A DNA stretch of 5,111 nucleotides from an uncultured Lachnospiraceae bacterium (GTDB lineage Bacteria > Bacillota > Clostridia > Lachnospirales > Lachnospiraceae). Positions 1-5,111 of this stretch are shown in pieces. Location of the stretch: assembly GCA_947565255.1 (NCBI GenBank), contig CANOFI010000180.1:1-5111 (forward strand). The letters run 5' to 3'. The notes under the pieces are model-generated. The model ran no database searches and was not told the origin of the DNA. It saw only the letters and a program-made list of their open reading frames with translations. Position numbers and translations under genes: made by a program. Position 1 is the first letter of the stretch. Every line of letters begins with the position of its first letter.

Positions 1-1518
1 GTAGAAAAAGCGTATGTCGAGCAAAAAGAGTTACTTGCTCAATACCCGCAAAAAGAGCAGGAACAGCTCCAGACACAGCTGTCCGGGCTCCAGACACAGC
101 TTGTGGACAGCTCGGAGAAAATCCGGAATATCTCTGTGCATCAGAACACCGCAAAGATGAAGTTAAATCAGGTGAATGAAAAAAAATCTGAGGTACAGAA
201 CGAGGTGCAGTCTCTTCAGAAGGAAGGCGAAGAGATGGACAGCCAGCTTCAGACAATCGGTTTTCAGAAAAAGCAGATTAATGAAGAGGTAATCCGGCTG
301 CAGAACAGGGTGGAACAATTCAATAAAGATATCGAAATCTGGCAGGAAAAGCTGGAAGAAGAACAGATGTTCGAGGAACAGATAAGCTCCAAAGTATCCG
401 CCCAGCAGATTACACAGGCCGGTTTGCAGCAAAAAAGAGATAATATTGTACAAAACCAGACGCGCATAGAAGAAGAAATACAGAAATTACAGGCGGAGTT
501 AGACAGCTTAGACAAGCAGAATGCCGAAGTAAATGAAGAAACCGAGGAGATTGAAGAGCAGATTGTACAAAAGCAGGAGGAACGCGAAAACGCAGAGCAA
601 AGGAAAAAAACAAAAAAAGAGCTCATGCAGCAGTTGAATGACAAAAAGGAATCCTTTGTAATTAACAACAAAGAATTTTTGGACAAGCGCGAGAAGCTTC
701 TGCAGCGGAAAAGTGACCTGGACAAAGAGCGCGTCCGTCTGCAGGGCCAGCAGGAAAAATTAGAAGAATCGCATGAAACATCCATGAATTACATGTGGGA
801 GGAGTATGAACTGACCTACAACGCAGCGATTCCCCTGCGGGATGAGCAGTATGCAAACACCAGTTCGCTGAAACAGAAAATCCGTCAGGTACGGGATGAA
901 ATCCGGAACCTCGGCAGCGTCAATGTCAATGCCATTGAGGATTATAAAAACGTCAGCGAACGCTATCAGTTTTTAGGTGGACAGCAGGCAGATTTGTTAG
1001 AGGCAGAACAAACACTGATGCAGGTCATTGAGGAACTGGACGAGGGCATGCGCCGGCAGTTTAAGGAAAAATTTGAACAGATTTGTATAGAGTTTGACAA
1101 AGTGTATAAAGAGCTGTTCGGAGGCGGAAAAGGAATTCTGGAACTGGAGGCCGGGGCAGATATTCTGGAGGCGGGAATTAAGATTATTTCCCAGCCGCCG
1201 GGCAAGAAGCTTGGCAACATGATGCAGCTTTCCGGCGGAGAAAAAGCTCTGACAGCCATTGCCTTACTGTTTGCCATCCAGAATCTGAAACCATCCCCGT
1301 TTTGTCTTTTGGATGAGATTGAGGCGGCGCTGGATGACTCCAATGTTACCAGATTTGCAAAATATTTACATAAATTAACAAAAAATACGCAATTTATTAT
1401 TATTACACACCGTCGCGGAACGATGGCTGCTGCAGACCGCCTGTACGGAATTACGATGCAGGAAAAAGGGGTCTCAACGCTCGTTTCGGTAGATTTAATT
1501 GAGATAGGAGAGAAATAA
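1..1518 (+). CDS. smc: Chromosome partition protein SMC, C-terminal part (5' end outside window)
   Basis: The frame is open from base 1, so this is the last 505 residues of a protein that is usually near 1,190 residues in Firmicutes; the hinge and N-terminal Walker A half are missing. SMC forms a homodimer with ScpA/ScpB that compacts and segregates the chromosome by ATP-driven DNA loop handling. Seen here: residues 1 to about 290 are a Gln/Glu/Lys-rich coiled coil with heptads. It is followed by the family hallmark GSVNVNAIEDY (305-315), FGGG (373-376), the ABC signature LSGGEK (410-415), Walker B FCLLDE (434-439) with D-loop ALDD (443-446), and the switch histidine in IIITHRR (466-472). All ATPase residues expected of the C-terminal head are present. 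The D-loop continues DDSNV where many relatives have DEANV, a mild change. The stop codon abuts the ftsY start. The smc–ftsY order is typical of Firmicutes. Identification is secure. Confidence 0.97.
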   Translation, partial: VEKAYVEQKELLAQYPQKEQEQLQTQLSGLQTQLVDSSEKIRNISVHQNTAKMKLNQVNEKKSEVQNEVQSLQKEGEEMDSQLQTIGFQKKQINEEVIRLQNRVEQFNKDIEIWQEKLEEEQMFEEQISSKVSAQQITQAGLQQKRDNIVQNQTRIEEEIQKLQAELDSLDKQNAEVNEETEEIEEQIVQKQEERENAEQRKKTKKELMQQLNDKKESFVINNKEFLDKREKLLQRKSDLDKERVRLQGQQEKLEESHETSMNYMWEEYELTYNAAIPLRDEQYANTSSLKQKIRQVRDEIRNLGSVNVNAIEDYKNVSERYQFLGGQQADLLEAEQTLMQVIEELDEGMRRQFKEKFEQICIEFDKVYKELFGGGKGILELEAGADILEAGIKIISQPPGKKLGNMMQLSGGEKALTAIALLFAIQNLKPSPFCLLDEIEAALDDSNVTRFAKYLHKLTKNTQFIIITHRRGTMAAADRLYGITMQEKGVSTLVSVDLIEIGEK

Positions 1519-2457
1519 ATGGCAGGATTTTTTAAACGGTTAGTAAACGGACTGAGCAAGACAAGGGAAAATATCGTATCTGGAATTGATTCAATTTTCA
1601 GCGGATTTTCCAGCATTGATGATGACTTTTATGAAGAAATAGAAGAAATACTGATTATGGGAGATATCGGCATCAATGCGACGACCGCAATTATTGAAGA
1701 TTTGAGAGAAAAAGTAAAGGAACAGAAAATTAAAGAACCGGCGGAGTGCAAAGAGCTTTTGATGAATAGCATGATTGAGCAGATGGATATCGGGGAAACG
1801 GCCTATGAATTCGAAAACCGCCAGTCCATTGTTCTGATTATCGGAGTCAACGGTGTGGGAAAGACCACATCGGTCGGAAAGCTGGCTGGAAAGCTAAAAG
1901 ACCAGGGGAAAAAAGTTGTGCTGGTAGCGGCGGATACATTCCGTGCGGCGGCCGGGGAACAGCTGAAGGAATGGGCGAACCGGGCAGGTGTCGAGATGAT
2001 AGGCGGGCAGGAAGGTGCGGACCCGGCTTCTGTGATTTACGATGCGGTTGCAGCGGCAAAGGCAAGGAAGGCAGACGTCCTTCTCTGCGATACGGCCGGC
2101 CGGCTTCACAATAAAAAAAATCTGATGGAGGAGCTGAAAAAAATCGACCGGATTCTGACCAAAGAATTTCCGGATGCCTACCGCGAAACACTTGTTGTAT
2201 TAGACGGAACGACCGGACAAAATGCCCTTGCGCAGGCGAAACAGTTTAAGGAAGTAGCAGATCTGACGGGAATCATTTTAACAAAGCTGGACGGAACGGC
2301 GAAAGGTGGCATTGCTGTGGCAATCCAGTCTGAGCTTGGAATTCCGGTAAAATATATCGGTGTGGGGGAAACCATTGAGGATTTGGAAAAATTTAATGCG
2401 GAGCAGTTTGTGCATGCGTTGTTTGATGTACGGCGCACAGAAGAAAGGAATGTTTAA
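1519..2457 (+). CDS. ftsY: Signal recognition particle receptor FtsY (SRP GTPase)
   Basis: The product is 312 residues. FtsY is the membrane-associated GTPase that docks the Ffh–ribosome complex and hands nascent membrane proteins to SecYEG. Seen: an N-terminal basic/hydrophobic amphipathic helix (about 3-27, GFFKRLVNGL) suited to membrane contact; the four-helix N domain (about 28-100, with the GDIG motif at 48-51); and the GTPase G domain with G1 GVNGVGKTT (109-117), the SRP-type insertion box motif DTFRAAA (139-145), G3 DTAGR (191-195), G4 TKLDG (255-259) followed by TAKGG, and G5-like GVGE (281-284). The long acidic A domain of the E. coli protein is absent, as in Gram-positive forms of about 310-330 residues. 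The start is fixed by an AGGAG box at 1506-1510, 8 bases before the ATG. That ATG follows the smc stop directly, which suggests translational coupling. Ffh is not the next gene, unlike in Bacillus. Identification is secure. Confidence 0.98.
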   Translation: MAGFFKRLVNGLSKTRENIVSGIDSIFSGFSSIDDDFYEEIEEILIMGDIGINATTAIIEDLREKVKEQKIKEPAECKELLMNSMIEQMDIGETAYEFENRQSIVLIIGVNGVGKTTSVGKLAGKLKDQGKKVVLVAADTFRAAAGEQLKEWANRAGVEMIGGQEGADPASVIYDAVAAAKARKADVLLCDTAGRLHNKKNLMEELKKIDRILTKEFPDAYRETLVVLDGTTGQNALAQAKQFKEVADLTGIILTKLDGTAKGGIAVAIQSELGIPVKYIGVGETIEDLEKFNAEQFVHALFDVRRTEERNV

Positions 2458-3669
2458 ATGTTGACACTGGATAAATTTGAAGAGGCGGCGGAGCGGGTCT
2501 CGAAAGTAACGCAGGAAACCAAGCTGATGTACAGCGAATATTTTTCAGAGCTGACAGGGAATAAAGTATATTTGAAACCAGAGAATATGCAGAGAACCGG
2601 GGCGTATAAAGTCCGCGGGGCATATTATAAGATCAGTACACTTACGGAGGAGGAACGGCAGAAAGGCCTGATTACGGCGTCTGCGGGAAACCACGCGCAG
2701 GGAGTTGCCTATGCTGCCAAAAAGTACGGCGTGCAGGCGACGATTGTAATGCCGGAGAGCACCCCGTTTATGAAGGTAAACCGTACGAGAAATTACGGTG
2801 CGGAAGTGGTGCTGTACGGCGATGTGTACGATGAATCCTGCCAGTATGCATATGAGCTGGCCAGCCAGCATGGATACACGTTTATCCATCCGTTTGACGA
2901 CTTAACCGTTGCAACCGGTCAGGGGACAATCGCAATGGAAATTGTAAAGGAGCTTCCGCTCGTGGACATCATTCTTGTGCCGATTGGCGGCGGAGGCCTT
3001 GCAACCGGGGTTTCCACCCTTGCAAAACTGCTGAATCCCAAAATAAAAATTATCGGTGTGGAGCCGGCCGGAGCCAACTGCATGCAGGTGTCGTTAAAAG
3101 AGGGAAAAGTGACAACGCTTCCGAAGGTCAGTACGATTGCGGACGGAACGGCCGTAAAGACGCCGGGAAGTAATTTATTTCCGTATATCCAGCAGAATTT
3201 GGACAATATTATTACTGTGGAGGATGACGAGCTGGTAGGCGCATTTTTAGATGTTGTGGAAAATCACAAGATGATTGTAGAAAATTCGGGACTGCTGGCA
3301 GTTGCAGCATTGAAGCATCTGGAAGCGGAGGGAAAAAAAGTTGTCTCTATCTTAAGCGGCGGCAATATGGACGTGCTTACGATGTCGTCGGTTGTTCAGC
3401 ATGGTCTGATTCAGCGCGACCGTATCTTTTCAGTGTCTGTGCTTTTGCCGGACCGTCCGGGGGAACTGGTTCGCGTGGCAGATATTATTGCAAAGGAACA
3501 GGGCAATGTAGTGAAGCTCGACCACAATCAGTTTATTACGACCAACCGCAATGCGATGGTGGAGTTGAAAATCACATTAGAGGCTTTTGGAACGGGTCAT
3601 AAGGAACAGATTGTTGAGGCGCTGAACAAAAAGGGCTACCGGCCGAAAATTATACGGCCTATTTTGTAA
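2458..3669 (+). CDS. ilvA: Threonine ammonia-lyase (threonine deaminase) with C-terminal ACT domain
   Basis: The product is 403 residues, a cytoplasmic PLP enzyme of fold type II that converts threonine to 2-oxobutyrate and ammonia, feeding isoleucine synthesis or catabolic use. Seen: the PLP-lysine motif TGAYKVRGA with Schiff-base Lys51; the substrate loop ASAGNHAQG (74-82); the PLP phosphate loop GGGGL (177-181); and SGGNMD (300-305), whose serine matches the residue facing the PLP ring nitrogen. A single ACT regulatory domain (about 324-400) begins FSVSVLLPDRPGEL. This one-ACT, roughly 400-residue layout matches the short Gram-positive class. E. coli IlvA is longer, with two ACT-like units, and E. 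coli TdcB lacks the domain. Whether it is biosynthetic (isoleucine-inhibited) or catabolic cannot be read from sequence. The ATG follows the ftsY stop directly, with GAAAGGA at 2443-2449, 8 bases upstream. Serine/threonine dehydratase activity on serine is also possible. Confidence 0.95.
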   Translation: MLTLDKFEEAAERVSKVTQETKLMYSEYFSELTGNKVYLKPENMQRTGAYKVRGAYYKISTLTEEERQKGLITASAGNHAQGVAYAAKKYGVQATIVMPESTPFMKVNRTRNYGAEVVLYGDVYDESCQYAYELASQHGYTFIHPFDDLTVATGQGTIAMEIVKELPLVDIILVPIGGGGLATGVSTLAKLLNPKIKIIGVEPAGANCMQVSLKEGKVTTLPKVSTIADGTAVKTPGSNLFPYIQQNLDNIITVEDDELVGAFLDVVENHKMIVENSGLLAVAALKHLEAEGKKVVSILSGGNMDVLTMSSVVQHGLIQRDRIFSVSVLLPDRPGELVRVADIIAKEQGNVVKLDHNQFITTNRNAMVELKITLEAFGTGHKEQIVEALNKKGYRPKIIRPIL

Positions 3670-3693
3670 GGGATGCTGTGTTTGTTGAAAATC

Positions 3694-3728
3694 ATACAAG
3701 ATGTTGTGTCAGACACAAGATGTTGTGT
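3694..3728 (+). repeat. Tandem pair of 16-bp palindromic units upstream of the transporter gene
   Basis: Two copies of a 16-base unit lie at 3694-3709 (ATACAAGATGTTGTGT) and 3713-3728 (ACACAAGATGTTGTGT). They differ at one base and are offset by 19 bases. The right copy is an inverted repeat with 6-base arms, ACACAA and TTGTGT, around GATG; the left has the same form with one mismatch that would be a G·U pair in RNA. The two also form a central 15-base palindrome at 3704-3718 (TTGTGTC-A-GACACAA), so the arms can pair in alternative ways. CATACA (3693-3698) and TGTATG (3726-3731) flank the pair as further inverted arms. The layout resembles a double operator for a dimeric repressor, or a small switchable leader. 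This is inference, and no known regulator site is recognised. Confidence 0.55.
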
Positions 3729-3733
3729 ATGGA

Positions 3734-3742
3734 AAGAAGGAG
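3734..3742 (+). promoter_or_regulatory. Ribosome binding site fixing the AEC transporter start
   Basis: AAGAAGGAG lies 6 bases before the ATG at 3749. The upstream in-frame ATG at 3701 has no such box and would place the palindromic repeats inside the coding region, so translation most likely begins at 3749. The right-hand palindrome ends 5 bases before this site, close enough for a bound protein or an RNA hairpin to affect ribosome access. Confidence 0.85.
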
Positions 3743-3748
3743 CTTATT

Positions 3749-4675
3749 ATGGAAACAGTTGCATTGGCAGCAAATCAGATTGTTACAATGTTTATCATTA
3801 TCGTGCTTGCCATCATCTGTTATAAAACGGGATTAATCAGCGACAGCGGCAATAAAACACTGTCCAATATTTTGATGTATCTGATTAATCCATGTATTAT
3901 TTTTTGTTCGTATCAGAAAGAATTTAATGAGCGGCTGGTAAAAGGGCTGCTCATCTCTTTTTTGCTGGCATTTGCGGCGCATGCCATCGCAATGCTGGCT
4001 GCGCAGTTCTGCATTCGCGGAAACAATGTGGATGTGGTGAATGAACGCATGGCGGTGATTTACAGCAACTGCAGCTTTCTTGCGATACCGTTAGTGACCC
4101 GGATTTACGGACTGGAGGGCGTATTTTATTTAACTGCGTATATCACCCTGTTTAATATATTAATCTGGACGCATGGCGTGTTATTTATGGGAGGAAAGGA
4201 GTGTCGCAGGGAGGCGCTTACCGCGCTTCGCTCGCCGGCGATTTTGTCTGTTTTTGCCGGCCTTGTCTGTTATTTTCTGAAAATCAGGCTGCCGGATTTT
4301 CTGATGCGGCCGCTGGAATCCATCGGGACAATGAATACGCCCGTTGCCATGATGATTGCCGGTGTGTGTATTGCGCAGGTGGATGTCAGAAAGACATTAT
4401 GGAAATGGCGGATTTATCTGGTATGTTTTTTGAGGCTTCTGTTTGTCCCGTTTTGCCTGATTCTTGTGGCAAAACCTTTTTTAGGCTCCGGCATGGTCTG
4501 CGGGGTATCGGTGGTTGCCGCCGCGTCGCCGGTCGCCACGATGTGCATGATTTTTGCAATCCGGTTCGACAAGGACAGCCGGTATGCGTCGGAATTGTTT
4601 GCCATTTCGACGCTGCTGTCACTGGGGACGATTCCGCTTGTGCTGCTTGTGCTGGAGGTTTGGCCGGTTTTTTGA
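3749..4675 (+). CDS. AEC (auxin efflux carrier) family membrane transporter
   Basis: With the ATG at 3749 the product is 308 residues, the usual size for bacterial AEC (Mem_trans) proteins, which have about ten membrane helices in two inverted five-helix halves and export or take up organic acids and related solutes. Seen: hydrophobic segments at roughly 8-27, 38-55, 64-86, 101-117, 124-147, 163-178, 193-210, 222-242, 247-270 and 282-303. Family landmarks are the broken-helix NPCIIF (47-52), NCSFLAIPL (107-115, normally NCGFLGIPL), and the second-half crossover region around NTPVAMMIAG (196-205) and AASPVATM (258-265). Short basic loops such as KECRRE (150-155) and RKTLWKWR (214-221) fit cytoplasmic sides. 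The gene starts 79 bases after ilvA on the same strand, so read-through is possible; the spacer carries paired palindromes that may regulate it. The substrate is unknown. An organic acid or amino-acid-derived compound is a guess from the family and from ilvA next door. Confidence 0.9.
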   Translation: METVALAANQIVTMFIIIVLAIICYKTGLISDSGNKTLSNILMYLINPCIIFCSYQKEFNERLVKGLLISFLLAFAAHAIAMLAAQFCIRGNNVDVVNERMAVIYSNCSFLAIPLVTRIYGLEGVFYLTAYITLFNILIWTHGVLFMGGKECRREALTALRSPAILSVFAGLVCYFLKIRLPDFLMRPLESIGTMNTPVAMMIAGVCIAQVDVRKTLWKWRIYLVCFLRLLFVPFCLILVAKPFLGSGMVCGVSVVAAASPVATMCMIFAIRFDKDSRYASELFAISTLLSLGTIPLVLLVLEVWPVF

Positions 4676-4691
4676 GAAAGTGTCGGCATAT

Positions 4692-4704
4692 AACCGCTGC
4701 GGTT
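4692..4704. repeat. Short perfect palindrome after the transporter gene
   Basis: AACCGC-T-GCGGTT is a 13-base perfect inverted repeat beginning 16 bases after the AEC stop codon. As RNA it could form a 5-bp stem with a CUG loop. No run of T follows it, so it does not qualify as an intrinsic terminator. It could be a weak 3'-end stabilising hairpin, a protein site, or chance. Confidence 0.35.
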
Positions 4705-4732
4705 GTCAATACTTGTGACTGCATCTTATCAA
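4703..4732 (+). promoter_or_regulatory. Weak promoter-like pair upstream of the small ORF
   Basis: TTGTCA (4703-4708) matches the -35 consensus TTGACA at 5 of 6 positions. After an 18-base spacer, TATCAA (4727-4732) matches the -10 consensus TATAAT at 4 of 6. It sits 27 bases before the ATG at 4760 in A+T-rich DNA, where chance matches are common. It would make sense as the old promoter of the surface-protein fragment, but this is only inference. Confidence 0.2.
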
Positions 4733-4759
4733 TCCAACCGCATTATTGGAAAGCAAGGG

Positions 4760-4948
4760 ATGAATATTGAAGCATTAGTTATTTGTCTTGATTTTACGAT
4801 CGAAGATATCTATAAAATTAGAGAATGGAATTATGAACAGACAAAAGATGTGACAGCAGCGGAAAAAGCAGTTATTATAATAATTCGGGCAAAAAGGCAG
4901 AAAGGGAAATTGGACAGCAATATAAAGCTACCGAAGGCGGTTTTGTAA
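4760..4948 (+). CDS. Small doubtful ORF, possibly the 5' part of a broken gene
   Basis: An ATG at 4760 opens 62 codons; the same frame is open from 4694 and could start at TTG 4703. I do not recognise the product. It begins MNIEALVICLDFTIED, is fairly acidic and mixed in its first 40 residues, and ends in a basic tail with an unnatural-looking IIII stretch. There is no signal peptide and no clear membrane helix. The ribosome binding site is poor: GGAAAG at 4748-4753, with AAGGG touching the ATG. Its last 38 codons overlap, in another frame, the start-less B-repeat reading frame. If one base were restored near 4871-4874, the two would join as KAV then YYNNSGKKAE, which is how such repeats often begin (a V-x-Y-x-N strand). 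It may therefore be the upstream half of the same decayed gene rather than a true small protein. Confidence 0.25.
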   Translation: MNIEALVICLDFTIEDIYKIREWNYEQTKDVTAAEKAVIIIIRAKRQKGKLDSNIKLPKAVL

Positions 4949-5111
4949 TTGAACCTGTTCCTTCTGCAGCAGAAGATTATACATTTTTAGGCTGGTATCA
5001 TGATTTTGCATGTACATCAAAATGGAATTTTCTCAATGATAAGATCACAGGAGATACAGCTATTTATGCTAAATGGGTAAAAACAAGCGAGGTAGCTCCA
5101 CAAAAAAACTC
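4834..5111 (+). pseudogene. InlB B-repeat (Listeria-Bacteroides repeat) surface-protein fragment, no start codon, runs off window
   Basis: This frame is open from just after a TGA at 4831-4833 to the window end but holds no ATG, GTG or TTG, so as it stands it cannot be started here. From about 4933 it encodes a typical B-repeat module: EGGFVIEPVPSA, then YTFLGWYHD with the hallmark GWY at 4990-4998, CTSKWNF, DKITGDTAIYAKWV with YAKW at 5065-5076. This follows the family pattern P-x(n)-GYTFxGWY-x(n)-W-x-F-x(n)-TGDTxLYAKW. Such modules occur in extracellular, cell-wall-linked proteins of Firmicutes, Listeria internalins and Bacteroides. The part before it (SYYNNSGKKAEREIGQQ) could be the module's first strand. 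A one-base loss near 4871-4874 would explain the missing upstream connection. Alternatives are recombination between repeats that removed the 5' end, an assembly error, or a gene whose true start lies beyond 5111. Base composition here is low in G+C. Confidence 0.6.

Noticed and set aside
264..785. A 173-codon minus-strand reading frame, Ser/Cys/Phe-rich.
   Set aside because: It is the antisense shadow of the Glu/Lys/Gln-rich SMC coiled coil; composition alone explains the lack of stops.
966..1616. A 216-codon minus-strand reading frame spanning the smc–ftsY joint.
   Set aside because: It lies opposite the conserved SMC ATPase head and the ftsY start; it has no recognisable domain.
3682..3713. 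A sigma-70 promoter in the ilvA–AEC spacer.
   Set aside because: TTGTTG or TTGAAA could serve as a -35, but no reasonable -10 box lies 16-18 bases downstream of either.
3701..3748. An in-frame ATG at 3701 would extend the AEC protein by 16 residues.
   Set aside because: The extension is polar, begins inside the palindromic repeats and has no ribosome binding site, whereas AAGAAGGAG stands 6 bases before the ATG at 3749 and the protein then begins with a normal first membrane helix.
4660..4710. A possible rho-independent terminator after the AEC gene.
   Set aside because: The GGCCGGTTTTTT stretch at the end of the gene has a T run but no preceding stem, and the AACCGCTGCGGTT palindrome has a stem but no T run. 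Neither is a proper terminator.
4201..4770. A 189-codon plus-strand frame overlapping the AEC gene in another frame.
   Set aside because: It is rich in Cys/Arg/Gly in a way typical of an out-of-frame reading and overlaps a gene with clear family motifs and membrane helices. The same reasoning removes the minus-strand frames at 4386-4724 and 4414-4689.
4862..4896. Programmed -1 ribosomal frameshifting to join the small ORF to the B-repeat frame.
   Set aside because: The A-runs at 4863-4867 and 4891-4895 do not sit in the correct X XXY YYZ register of the upstream frame, and no clear stimulatory structure follows. Simple loss of one base explains it better.

Overview
The window reads as chromosomal housekeeping DNA from a low-to-mid GC Firmicute, most likely a Clostridia/Lachnospiraceae-type anaerobe. 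This is inferred from the smc–ftsY gene pair, strong AGGAG-type ribosome binding sites, an FtsY without a long acidic N-terminal domain, a single-ACT-domain threonine deaminase, and a Listeria/Bacteroides-type surface repeat at the right edge. The species cannot be fixed from the sequence alone.

Layout, all on the + strand: (1) 1-1518, the C-terminal 505 residues of the chromosome-condensation ATPase SMC, whose 5' part lies outside the window. (2) 1519-2457, ftsY, the signal recognition particle receptor. (3) 2458-3669, ilvA, a threonine ammonia-lyase with a C-terminal ACT domain. (4) 3670-3748, a short spacer with a near-perfect tandem pair of small palindromes just ahead of a strong ribosome binding site. 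(5) 3749-4675, a 10-segment-type membrane transporter of the auxin efflux carrier (AEC) family. (6) 4676-5111, an A+T-rich tail with no convincing intact gene. It contains a weak promoter-like pair, a small doubtful ORF, and a reading frame without any start codon that encodes an InlB B-repeat (Listeria-Bacteroides repeat) module, probably a surface-protein remnant.

The smc/ftsY and ftsY/ilvA junctions share one design: the stop TAA is followed at once by ATG (TAAATG), with a ribosome binding site inside the end of the previous gene. The first three genes are therefore very probably cotranscribed and translationally coupled. SMC and FtsY serve chromosome segregation and membrane protein targeting. 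IlvA makes 2-oxobutyrate from threonine and has no obvious link to them beyond sharing the transcript. The AEC carrier may be a read-through member or separately controlled through the repeat-bearing spacer.

No RNA gene, CRISPR array, insertion sequence or phage gene was seen. The two items most worth a second look are the tandem palindromes before the transporter and the start-less B-repeat fragment with its apparent frameshift. Neither is strong evidence of a new biological system; most of the window is ordinary.
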